A stretch of DNA of 20,697 nucleotides. Source: Pleurotus ostreatus/Saccharomyces cerevisiae fusant. Lineage: Eukaryota > Opisthokonta. The notes under the pieces were generated by a model. It searched no databases and was not told the DNA's origin. It was given only the letters and a program-made list of their open reading frames with translations. Below are positions 11,201-20,265 of the stretch, piece after piece. A program made the position numbers and the translations under genes. Position 1 is the first letter of the stretch. Every line of letters starts with the position of its first letter. The DNA lies in contig JAMQCK010000529.1 in assembly GCA_024196135.1 (NCBI GenBank), positions 1 to 20,697 of the forward strand, read 5' to 3'.

Positions 11201-11921
11201 CGCAGCTCGCCGGCGCAGACCGCGCGTGCACGCCTGGAGCTCCTGGGGGCCCCCGAACACGCGCTGGTTCCGCGAGTGCCTTAGCACTGACTGGCAGCAT
11301 GCGATCTACGGGTTGCGCGCGATCGACAGCGTCCGCATCCAGCCCGTCACGAACGGTCCTGCGTTCCCCGACCCCGCGACGTTCGCGCTGGAGGACCACG
11401 CGACGCCGCCCTCGCTGAGGATGCGGGGGCTGGAGATCGTGCCGCCGGATGGGGAGGATGATTTGGCGGTGCTGCAGGGGTTGGAGCAGCCGAGGAAGCA
11501 GAGGCACCTGCGCCTAAGGGACTTCAATCCGTACTTCGTCAGCCATCCGGAGCTGGCGGAAGGGGATTGGGGGTTGGATGTGGTGGCGGGCGACGATAAG
11601 TCACGACCTCGTTGGCGTGCGGCGCGTGTGGTGAAGGACCCGTCGTACACATCGTCGCGCGGCGTGTTTAGGGAGGATGTGAGAAGTGAGTTGCCGTATG
11701 TGGAGGTGATCAGCGAGGAGGCGTTCGATGTCACGGACGTTATGATGGACGACTGTAGGATATTGTTGTTGACGGTGAGTTTTCTAATCATTCTATCCTC
11801 TAGTCTGCTTGTTCCTGCTTGCTGCCCTCCATCGAACATCATGACTTATACTCTTTTCTAGATTCAAGGCCAGCGTGGCGGACTAAATAAACTCAAGGGG
11901 ATCGACGTGTTGACGATGTAG
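8213..11921 (+). CDS. F-box protein with large low-complexity insertions
   Basis: Five exons join in frame to 1146 residues: 8213-8326, 8392-8819, 8869-9109, 9177-11774 and 11862-11921. Residues about 12-48 form an F-box (LLALPTELVCQILEYLDVSD, then LLACSLVTRHMRR), which would bind Skp1 in an SCF ubiquitin ligase. The middle has beta-rich repeats ending SFSVTDGIEDFTFLSDKAF. The C-terminus has WSSWGPPNTRWFRECLSTDW, QHAIYGLRAID and DVMMDDCRILLLT, typical of a mushroom F-box family as I remember it, usually about 500-600 residues. The excess length comes from a disordered insert near residues 343-440 and a larger one near 539-945. The latter starts with a charged coiled-coil-like stretch (EEKRERAQ repeats) and continues Ser/Pro-rich. 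The frame is open throughout, so the insertions seem to be translated. Substrate unknown. Confidence 0.8.
10118..10195 (+). repeat. 24-base tandem repeat inside the F-box coding sequence
   Basis: About three copies of a 24-base unit encode EEKRERAQ, the first copy being diverged (EKKRKRAQ). The unit length is a multiple of three, so copy changes keep the frame. It lies in the charged coiled-coil-like insert. Confidence 0.75.
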
Positions 11922-12141
11922 GTAGATGGATGAATGGGTGGGGGTGGTCTAGTGTTACAATGATAGGGAAAGCGGGGGGAGGATGTGAAGAAGGTCCGTG
12001 GTGTAATTGTATATCTCGTGCCGCAGCCTTCGACGAGCGCGACCTTGCTATCGCAAAGCTTTCACGACCTGCATGATCGGCGGCGACAGGCTATGGGCAT
12101 GACGGCGCGACGGTGCATCGACTGGTCACTCGACGACGCAT
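11922..12141. other. Convergent intergenic region
   Basis: This short stretch lies between the stop codons of the plus-strand F-box gene and the minus-strand small secreted peptide. It presumably holds both 3' ends. Nothing else was recognised. Confidence 0.5.
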
Positions 12142-12376
12142 TTACCAGTCGCTCGAGCCTGCCTGGCGCTCGCCGAGGAACTCGTCCCGTACGGCCAGTC
12201 GGGACTCGCCACCGACCTTGACCGGCTTCAGCTCGCGTCGCACGCCGACCTTCAGGAACTCATGAGAGGCGGGCAACACAGTAGTAGGTGAGTGAACGTA
12301 CAGCAACGGGAGAGGCGGTGACAGCGGGCAAGACAAGAGCGATCGCAAGGATCAAGCTGCCGCGGAAGAACTGCAT
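12142..12376 (-). CDS. Small predicted secreted peptide, 63 residues
   Basis: Two minus-strand exons, 12376-12302 and 12258-12142, join in phase 0 across a 43-base GT-AG intron. An alternative acceptor nine bases downstream would remove three residues. The first exon encodes a textbook signal peptide: MQFFRG, a hydrophobic core SLILAIALVLPAV, then TASP before likely cleavage. The mature part is about 40 residues, has no cysteine and is charged, with a dibasic RR in VGVRRELKPVKVGGE that Kex2-like proteases could cut. It ends in SSDW. A TATA-like CTATATTC lies about 75 bases upstream. It resembles fungal small secreted proteins in general, with no family I can name. The short intron and small size are the main doubts. 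Confidence 0.5.
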
Positions 12377-13101
12377 GGTGTGTAGGATAGTCGTGTGTCG
12401 TTCAAGGTAGGCTTTGCGAGTTGACTCTAGCAATCAGGCGGCAGCTGAATATAGGACGTGAGTTCAGGTGCCGACAGCAGAAAAGGTTCAGGTACGGGAC
12501 GTACCCAGTGGAGAAGAGAGCGGGGTATGTGACGGGCAGAGTCAAGGAACTGGGGGCTTCAGGCGCGCCTCCCACGTATATGTATACCTGCTGCGCCCCA
12601 TGGAGGGTGCGGGGCGTCCCCATGCGCACTGCGCCAATTCGCAGTGGTGTCGCGCCAATGCGCAGCATTGAGGTGGTGCGCGTTGTGGGAGGCGCGCCTC
12701 TTGGTTCTCACGGCGGCTGGCAGTTGGATCTAGCCCTTTATCCGCGCCCTCACAATCAGGACATAGCTGTCACTATAGGGCCCCTCCGAACGCGAACGAC
12801 GGTCTTGGCTCGCCGAATAACATCGAGGCTGGCGCACGTTCCGTATGGAGGTGCCACTGTAGGTGCCTATGGGCGCTTGTCACGTGTCGTTGTTTGTTCG
12901 TTGGGATTTTATGGCCAACTGCCGTAAGCGGCTTCCGCGAGCCACGTATATGCCAGGATATACTGCTGTACATTGAATTTCCCTTCCCAATATGAATCTT
13001 CTTGTTCTATCAGCTATGCAGACCTTTGCTGCCCTGAGTCCTTCCTTGCACTGGCAGCCTCGTCGCCCCAATCCAGACCGTTTCCGTCAACGGGAGGAAC
13101 G
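12377..13101. other. Intergenic with a 15-base inverted repeat
   Basis: This is the region upstream of the small secreted peptide and downstream of the CBS gene stop. It has no supported gene. It contains a perfect inverted repeat (12561-12575 and 12685-12699) and between its arms several CGCAGTG/GCGCAC words. A plus-strand frame from 12992 overlaps the end of the CBS gene and is a shadow. Confidence 0.5.
12561..12699. repeat. Inverted repeat with GGCGCGCC cores
   Basis: The arm AGGCGCGCCTCCCAC at 12561-12575 is matched exactly by its reverse complement at 12685-12699, leaving a 109-base interior. No flanking target-site duplication is evident. It lies 185-325 bases upstream of the small secreted peptide start. 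Confidence 0.7.
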
Positions 13102-14846
13102 CTACATCAAGGGACTTCGTCCTGCTCTACTGCCGGACCGTGAGCCGCTGGAGACCGATGATGCGCGCCTCTGCCGTTTCATCGTTGTGGGATCCACGTT
13201 CGGCAACTTCGCCAGATGGGCGAATAGGGAGAGGACTGGCGTTGTGGCAGAGCAGGTTAGGAGAGTGAAAAGAAAAATGGGAAACTATGTCAGCGCCTGA
13301 CGACGGAAGTGACGAACAGCCTATAACGTACCGTCGACGATCGACACCAGGCCCTGGAGGATGCCGCCTGTCTCCACGAAGATGCGATGGGCGTTCGCTG
13401 CGGAGAACGTGGGTAAGAGAGAACGGGAAACGACGGATAAGCGTACTAGCAAGGAGCTTCTGGATCACAAAGTCGAGAGTGCTAGACGAGGAAACGGAGT
13501 AGACTGCGACGGGTTAGTTAGCGGGCAAAAGCGCTAAGAAAGCGCCAGGGATAGACCTACCAGGATATCGCTCTTCGCCATCTTCTGCGCCGTAAGGCTC
13601 CTATGGCACTAGCATCAACGGCCATTCAAAAGGAAAGTAGTATGTCATACCCTAGCGAGCTTGATGAACTCGTGAATTGGCATTGACAAGGCTTGATTGG
13701 ACCCCGCAGGGACGACGATCTACTCGAGCGATGAGTCCCAGAAAAAGGACCGAAACAAAAGACTGAACCTTGCCGATATCCGTCACGCTGATCGCGCTAT
13801 GCAAAGCTTTCCTCTCCAGGTCGTCAATGACAGCGACGCTCGACACGCCTTCCTCGCTCATGAGCTTCATCGCGTCGAGGACCACATCCGTCGTCTTGCA
13901 GTGAATTATGGCGTCAAACATGTGCAGCGAGGTGAGAGGAAGCTCCCGGAGAGAGCATGCCATGAACGGCTCGAGCGCGCGCGTTTTTGTGGCAAAGTCC
14001 TGTAGACAAGAGAGCAGGCGGCCGTCGGATACCATGCCTGCGAACTCGGACCAGTCTTCGGATCTGACGAATACTGGGAGGATGAAGCTCAAGTCAAGTA
14101 AAGACAGTAGAGCTTGTACTGACTCACCGCGGTGTGCACCACGAGAAAACACTTGGAGCAGGTCAACAATATTTGCGTCATATGCTACCACCTCGAGTGG
14201 GTTCTTCTCGGATATATCTGCGAGAGTCGGCCATGGTCATTGAGGAAAATGCAGCTGACTCACTGCTAACCAGCCTCACAGGGACTGATCCTGCGCGCGC
14301 CGCGTTCACGACCTTCTCCACGCGGGGAGATGCATGCAGCTCCTCCTGGGTATACGTATGGTTCGTCGCAGCAATCGTGAGAAATGCATTGACGTCGGAG
14401 AACTGGTGAAGAATTCAGTGCGTCTGCTCTGACTTGAAGGACTCTACGCACGTCAAAGAGACCGGAGAACGGGTGTGACGGGTCGGAGGACTCGACCACG
14501 AGGCATGGGAGGTTAGAAGCGAGAAGTTTCTGAGGAGTGAAACTTGATTAGCGCGCAAAGGAGTAGTGTTATTGTGACCGACATCGCAAGCCTCCTCAAC
14601 AGAAGCGTTGGCGTCTATCTTGACAAGGGACGCCTCCATCAGGTCTGTTCGCATTGGTGGTCAAGTGAGGCTTATATTGTTATCGATAAAGAGCCAACCT
14701 CTTGCCAGAACCCCTTCCCATTGCTTCAACCACTCGTCCGAATGGAATTGTTGAAGAGAATCCGGAGATTGGGAGGCCGGAGGCGGACTCGTATATTGTG
14801 GTGGGCTGGCATATGACTGCGAAAGCCGACGCTCGGAGGAGCTCAT
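13102..14846 (-). CDS. Protein with four CBS domains (Sds23/Snf4-like)
   Basis: Eleven minus-strand exons join in frame to 395 residues: 14846-14699, 14644-14583, 14529-14452, 14402-14264, 14217-14128, 14073-13769, 13719-13651, 13600-13561, 13503-13447, 13397-13332 and 13235-13102. All introns are GT-AG. Two CBS pairs are seen. CBS1 is near residues 50-110 (EACDKLLASNLPCLVVES, FSGLFDFSDVNAFL). CBS2 is near 140-200 (NISEKNPLEVVAYDANIVDL). CBS3 is near 215-277 (DVVLDAMKLMSEEGVSSVAV, ISVTDIGKIVV). CBS4 is near 310-360 (FVIQKLLATNAHRIF, LQGLVSIVDVLSLFAHL). Such tandem pairs bind adenine nucleotides in AMPK gamma (Snf4) and in Sds23/Moc1, which restrains phosphatases in the cell cycle. The tail RQRRASSVSSGSRSG is a possible PKA site and favours an Sds23-like protein, which is inference. 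Snf4-like remains possible. Confidence 0.82.
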
Positions 14847-15194
14847 GATCGCCGTCTCGCAGAGCTAGTAGCCTTGCTTTAGGACGGCACACTCGACAAG
14901 ATGATGGCAGGAGGAGGAGCTAGTCGGTGGATCCGAGGGCGCTCCATCGGGCCGAGGCTCGACCCCGTGATGCATGTTCATATTTGTGACAGTCTCTGTG
15001 TCACAGTCCGATATGCCTTCAAAAGGCATTCAAGCTCACGTAAAGTATGCAGGATTTCAGTCAAAAAGATACCGCGCACCTCAGCATTTCCATCAAATTT
15101 AGCCTGGTATTGACAAACATCCAGATAAAGTCCTTTGAGAGGCTAAGATACCAAAAAGAGAGACACTAAGGCTATTGAGTATACGAGAAGTCGT
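14847..15194. other. Intergenic, likely promoter of the CBS gene
   Basis: This stretch lies between the CBS start and the esterase stop, both minus-strand. It should hold the CBS promoter and the esterase 3' end. Two small adjacent hairpins lie at 14985-15005 and 15013-15029. No clear TATA box or further gene was seen. Confidence 0.45.
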
Positions 15195-16874
15195 TTAGCT
15201 ACACTGCCATGCCGACTCATCCTCATACGAACCAGGACCAACGTACTTGTTCGTCAGAGGCCACTTGCAATGCGAGCGCCAGTACGTCACGTTAGCATTC
15301 GCCCCGCGCACGACCTCCGGCGCCACCCCCTCTTCCACCCACCGCACCATCGACATCAGGACATTATCGTCCGCACTCGTCCCCGCCCCGCCGTCCACAT
15401 TCCCAATCCTGTACGCACCATCGCCCCCGCTGCAGTGCGACATCCCGCTGATCGGGAAGAAGCGGTAGAAGTCGTCGAGCTCGGACGAGTCCTTGCCCAT
15501 CGTCTCCTGCACGAGCTTGTAGTACCGCTTGGAGTTGTCGGACGAGATGAGGCCGTCCATGAGGCCGTGGTAGTGGAGGACTTTGCCACCGGCGGCCTCG
15601 AAGGCGGAGATGTCGCCGTTGAATGTCTCGATGTTGGCGGGGTTCTGCGCGAGGGCGACGGCGTAGTCCTTAAGGGTGAGGGTCGCGGGGTCCCAGGTCG
15701 AGTCGTTGTAGATGACGTAGCGATACCAGTCCTGCGAGGAAGACTATCAGCTCAAGTCTGCAATAAGAACCAACGCAAGGGCATACCTGAGTGATGTCGA
15801 AAGGCTGGCCGTTGAACTGCTGCTGCCCGGCCATCACCTCCGCGCCCGGCTGTAGACGTGGGTACACGAGGGTATTGTTCTCGTCGTAGATGGCGCTCAG
15901 GACCGTGCGCACGGTCTCTGCTTGCGTCTCCGTCAAGCAGTCGGTCGTGTTGCCGTCCGCGCAGATGAGAGGCGTCACGTCGAAGTCGCAGAGATCCGGG
16001 TTCTCCAGCACACCATCGGTCGCCCCGTCGAGTGAATCACACTGATCAAGGACCGCCTGGTGGATATTGTTCGCCCAAAAGTCGACCGGCACGAAGGTCG
16101 GCTCGTCCGAGGTCCCAGTGACCGTATAGAATGACCCGCTCCAATATAACAGCGCATTGAACGCCATCGCCGGCGCGCCCGCCACCACACCATCGAAGTC
16201 CTCCGGGAAGTCCTGCACCATCTTCCACCCCTGCCGCCCGCCGGTCGAGCAGCCGAGGTAGTACGACTTGCTGTGCGGCGCGCCGTAGAAGGTCTCGACG
16301 AGCTGCTTGCCGACGACGACGCCGGTGTGGAGGGAGCGCCAGGCGAAGTCGGTGATGACGTCGGGGTTGTTGAGGAAGGGCTCGCCGGTCATGCCGTCGT
16401 GGCCGTTGTTGGCGCCGACGGCGGCGAAGCCGAGGGAGGCGGCGTAGTCGAGGTCGCTGTATTGGATGCCTGGGTGTATGTTAGTTATCAGTCGCGCTCT
16501 GTACGCAAATTACAGAACTGACATCCTCCAATTCCGCCGTTGCCCGTGCTCAGGAATCGACCGGTGTAGTTCTGCGGGAACCACGCCTCGAGGCGGATAC
16601 CGCTGCGGTCCGAAGTCGAGACGTTCATCGTGGCGCGGCAGAGGTCGCTGCTAACGACCTGGTACGAGGCCGACATGCACGACTCGGGCACGTATACGCT
16701 GACGTTCGTGCCAGCAGCAACAAACTCCGTCGACTGCACGGTGACGTTCTCAAGGGTGATCGCATCGACGAAGGAAGAGCAGTTGGCGGAGAAGTCGCCT
16801 TTGGCATTCGTGAAGCGCGCGAGTGCGAGCACGCTGACGAGCGCGCCGAGGAGAGAGCGCACTGTAGGCGCCAT
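15195..16874 (-). CDS. Secreted tannase/feruloyl esterase
   Basis: Three minus-strand exons, 16874-16523, 16469-15787 and 15731-15195, join in frame to 523 residues. Residues 1-24 form a signal peptide ending FTNA. The fold is that of the tannase/feruloyl esterase family, whose members hydrolyse ferulate esters of plant cell-wall xylan or gallate esters of tannins. The nucleophile is Ser192 in GCSTGG. The acid is Asp404 in HGLMDGLISS, and the base is His444 in SGMSHCSGG. Cys191 and Cys445 flank the serine and histidine, giving the CS-D-HC disulfide signature of this family. The acidic loop DSLDGATDGVLENPDLCDFD matches its calcium-binding loop. Several N-glycosylation sites (NVT, NVS, NYT) fit secretion. 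A TATA box lies 42 bases upstream. Length is typical, so it looks intact. Ferulate versus gallate preference cannot be read from sequence. Confidence 0.92.
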
Positions 16875-16915
16875 GCTGGGGTACTGTGGTTGTTGATGAG
16901 GACGACGACGCTCAG

Positions 16916-16923
16916 CTTTTATA
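16916..16923 (-). promoter_or_regulatory. TATA box of the esterase gene
   Basis: TATAAAAG on the minus strand, 42 bases upstream of the start codon at 16874. The leader between them is short and CA-rich. Confidence 0.65.
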
Positions 16924-17639
16924 CTGCGCAAAGCGCACGGTATAGCTTCGGACGCATCCAAGACGTAGGCGCTCGAGAATAGGCGCCGCCACCCAGAGGA
17001 GTGGAAATGCGACGCAGCGGGCCACACGGATGCTCATAGCCGTCACCAGCAAGTCGCAAGGTGCTGGGGAGTCGAGAAAAGCTATGCGCAGAAGGCGACG
17101 AAGAAGCGAGAGCCATGCGGACGAGGCCTGCGATCCATAGCCAAAATGTCCGCAGCTGTATAGCCAAAATGCAGGATCCGCATGCGCAGCGGCTACGCAG
17201 CGAGAAGGAGGTGATGGGAGGGAGCGAGAGGTCGGAATCTGATAAGATTAGGTACGTCGTCTTAGCCACGCGTGTCGGATCTATCGGCTCGTGCCGATGT
17301 TGTGGGCGAGATCCTCGCGCTGGCCGTACACAGTTAAATCGTCGAACGAGTTCACTAGAATCACACCGGAAGTCCTGGAAGCATGGCAGTTCCATTTGTG
17401 GCACGATACATTGTAACAGACGCCCCGGACACATGATACAATGGTTAAAGGGTCGGCACAAAACGACGCGTAGAAGCGTTAATGAAGGTGGAAGCAGCAT
17501 ACTCTGCAGAGAGGCCGTCGTCAGCGCGAGGTTCTCCATAAAAACTGAGCCACATACCGAAGCGAGCGCGAACATAACTGACTGTTCATTTCCGTCCCTG
17601 GCGAACCGGTAAGTAGCACACAAGAGAGGGCCACGTACG
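16924..17639. other. Intergenic upstream of the esterase
   Basis: This is probably the esterase promoter. A word ATAGCCAAAATG occurs twice (near 17137 and 17161). Long open frames exist on both strands here, but they show no family resemblance, no splice continuation and no codon bias matching the neighbouring genes, so none is called. Confidence 0.45.
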
Positions 17640-19560
17640 CGGCAGCTCGAAGACGGAGATAGAAGATGGCGAGGGTCACAGCAAGGATGGTATGGACTCG
17701 GATGCGCGCATGAGGTAAGAGGAAAGGTGGTGAAAATGGGAAGGTCGGTGATAAAGCAGGGGAGATGTCGGTGAGAGGATGGTTGGAAGAGTCGGTGGAG
17801 GAGTTGTAAAAGATGGCGGGGAGGTATAGGAAGCTGGATAATGGTGACAAGGATTGCGCACTAGCCCTGGCGATCGATCCTTCCCTCGTCAGGCTCCTCG
17901 ACGTGCGAGTGCGAGATAGTGGGGCCTAATAGCCAGTCCAGTGCGTACTCCGAAAGCTAATGCCTGCCGCTGAACCACAGGTACACGGCGAGCGCACACA
18001 TAGTGACATACGTGGCGCGCATGATCCCACTGTGGCCAACGACAATCTAGTCCGACGGGATGATCTAGTCGTCCCGCAGGATGGCCGTCGCATATAAGGA
18101 GCAGGTAGGTGGTGGGGGTGTAGGAAGGGGATGATGGGGGAGTAGTAGAAGAAAGGGAAAACCAGGAACTGACGATCGATCCTTCCCTCGTCTGGCTCCT
18201 CTAACAGGCGAGTGCGAGATAGTGGGGCCTAATAGTCAGATATCCGGTTTGCGCGCCCCATATGCTGATGCCTGCCGTCGAGACGCAGGTACATGACGAG
18301 CATGATCACCCTGCGGCTGACGACAATTTAGTCCCGAGGGATAGCCGTCGCGTGTATGAAGCGCTGAGGAGGGGGAAGGGGGAAAGGGGAAGGGGAAGGG
18401 GGAGGGGAGGGGGGAGGGGAGCACGAACAAGAAGAAGACGAGGAAAAGCAAAGGTAGATGGCGAGGGTTAAGGAGGCTGGAAAATGGTGTAAAGGATCGT
18501 GCAACTGGTCCTGGCGATCGATCCATCCCTCGCCTGGGCCCCTCGGACGAAGCGAGTGCCAGGGGTGGGGCCTAATAGCCAGTCCAGCGCGAACTCCAAT
18601 CGCCAGTGCCTGTCGCCGCACCACAGGTACATGGCTAGCACACAAGTGCGCGACGCGCATGATCCCACTGCAGCCAACGCCAATCTAGTCCCGAGGGATA
18701 GCCGTCGCGTAAGAGGAGAAGGTAGAGGGTGGGGGGCGTAGGAAGGGGATAATGGAGGAGTAGAAGAAAGAAAAGGAAAACCAGGGACTGACGATCGATC
18801 CATCCCTCGCCTGGGCCCCTCGGGCGAAGCGAGTGCCAGGGGTGGGGCCTAATAGTCAGTTATCCGGTTACAGCGCTCCATATGCTGGCGCCTGCCGTCG
18901 TACTGCAGGTACGTGACGAGCACGATCTCTCTGCGGCCGACAACAATCTAGTCCCGAGGGATGGCGTTCGCGTGTATGGACCGCTGAGGAGGGGGGGGGT
19001 GGAGAAAGGTGCCACGTAAAGATGAAGAGGAAAAGGTAAGGTAGAGATGGAGGGCGAGGGCGAAGGAAAGTGGGGTAAAAGATTGCGCAACTGGTCATGG
19101 TGTTCGATCCTTCCCGCGCGAGAGCACCTCGAGCAAGTCGAGTGTCTGGAACGGGGCCTACTAGCCAACCCAGCGCGAACTCCGAAAGCTAATGCCTGAC
19201 GCCGAACTACAGGTACATGACGAGCATGACCCCACTGTAGCCAACGCCAATCTAGCCCCGAAGGGTAGCCGTCGCGTATAAGGAGCAGGTAGAGGGAGAT
19301 GTAATAGGATTCTGGATAATGGTGATGATAAAAAGCAACCGGCTCTGGTGTTCGATCCTTCCCGCGCAAAAGAGCTCCTCGAGCGAGTCGAGTGTCTGGA
19401 ACGGGGCCTAATAACCAGATACCGGAGCATACGAGTTCCACAAGCTAATGCCTACCGCAAAGACAGAGGTACATGCTATGCACGATCCCTCTCTGGCCTG
19501 CGATAATTTAGCCCCGAGGGGTGGCCGTCGCGTATGTAGAATGCCAACAGAAAACGAAAG
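17640..19560. repeat. Higher-order tandem array of alternating A and B repeat types
   Basis: Six diverged copies start at the conserved landmark YGWTCGATCC at 17871, 18173, 18515, 18792, 19101 and 19349, with spacings of 302, 342, 277, 309 and 248 bases. Copies 1, 3 and 5 (type A) share GCCAGTCCAGCGCGAACTCC-like and CCCACTG-AGCCAACG text. Copies 2, 4 and 6 (type B) share ATATCCGG, CATATGCTG and GTATG(A/G)A-CGCTGAGGAGG text. Both types share GGGGCCTAATAG, CAGGTACATGACGAGCA and CCCGAGGGATAGCCGTCGCG. Each unit ends in a purine-rich tail of variable length. The stretch 17640-17870 looks like the tail of a further B copy. No coding frame is conserved between copies. Confidence 0.8.
18368..18421 (+). 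repeat. G-rich polypurine tract
   Basis: A run of G4-G6 blocks separated by one to three purines lies in the tail of the first B-type repeat. It has more than four runs of at least four G, so it could fold into a G-quadruplex or triplex. Confidence 0.8.
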
Positions 19561-20265
19561 GGGGAGAGGAATGAGTCTGTAAACGGCGTGGACGAACTGT
19601 TATATACCGCTGGAGTCAAGAAACTGTTTCTCATGTGATAGGCAGTTTGTTTTGGAAGAGAGAGACTGCAAGGGAAAGCCAGACTTGATGGCGATGAATT
19701 GCCAGTTGTTGTCGGAGGCAAATGCGAGATGTACCCCTTTGGGAACGGCTCGGGAAATTCCGCGCCACGTGTAGGTATCGATGACCTTCTACCATACGTG
19801 TGCTTCTTTCCTTATCTCCTTCACTCATGAGCAGACACCGTCGTACGCAACGCCTACATGTTCTTTCCAAGGATCGACTGAATACTTATCGCACATATGA
19901 ATATATATGCATGCCCATCATCCACTTCGCGAACAGGCCAGGTTGATTGCAATGACTTTGGCTTTGACCGGGCTCGGACCTGTCAGCGGACGCAGAGGCT
20001 ATCGGCGGCGTTACGATCGATTCCGGTCTGCAAAAGGCGCCTTGGACTCTCGACTTACCACGACCCGTTTCCCCCCTCCTGTTCTGTAACCCGTAGTTCT
20101 GTACCACTCGGCGTTTGCGCCTGCGACCTCGCATCCCGCTGGGCGTGAAATCGTGAGCTTTTGCTTCTTTTCTCGCGCCAGACCTCTGTCGATACTGACT
20201 GACATTGCAGAGACTACTGTTCCTGGGCCGCAAGAATCACGCACGCCGCGTCGAACACGCCCAAG
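19561..20265. other. Intergenic, leader of the right-edge gene
   Basis: No gene is supported between the repeat array and the ATG at 20266. The part from about 20050 is pyrimidine-rich and likely contains the promoter and 5' leader of the next gene, including a possible intron at 20153-20210 with a CTGAC branch point. Confidence 0.45.

Noticed and set aside
12768..12781. CACTATAGGGC resembles the end of a T7 phage promoter
   Set aside because: Only the last 11 bases match and the upstream part is absent. No vector sequence surrounds it, so it is chance.
12992..13300. Plus-strand open frame of 102 codons
   Set aside because: It is antisense to the last exon and an intron of the CBS gene, whose exons are well supported.
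16919..17623. Minus-strand open frame of 234 codons upstream of the esterase
   Set aside because: It covers the esterase TATA box, has no family resemblance or codon bias, and is overlapped by a long open frame on the other strand, as is common in GC-rich DNA.
19080..19115. TGCGCAACTGG and GTTCGATCC look like Pol III A and B boxes of a tRNA-derived SINE
   Set aside because: The two words are only about five bases apart, far less than the spacing needed, and no tRNA fold can be made.
18860..19441. Minus-strand open frame of 193 codons inside the repeat array
   Set aside because: The frame is not kept between repeat copies and starts and stops at different places in each, so it is not a conserved gene.
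19631..19870. Minus-strand coding-like stretch containing FASDNNWQFIAIKSGF in one frame
   Set aside because: Short, no splice partners and no family recognised. I could not separate it from chance.
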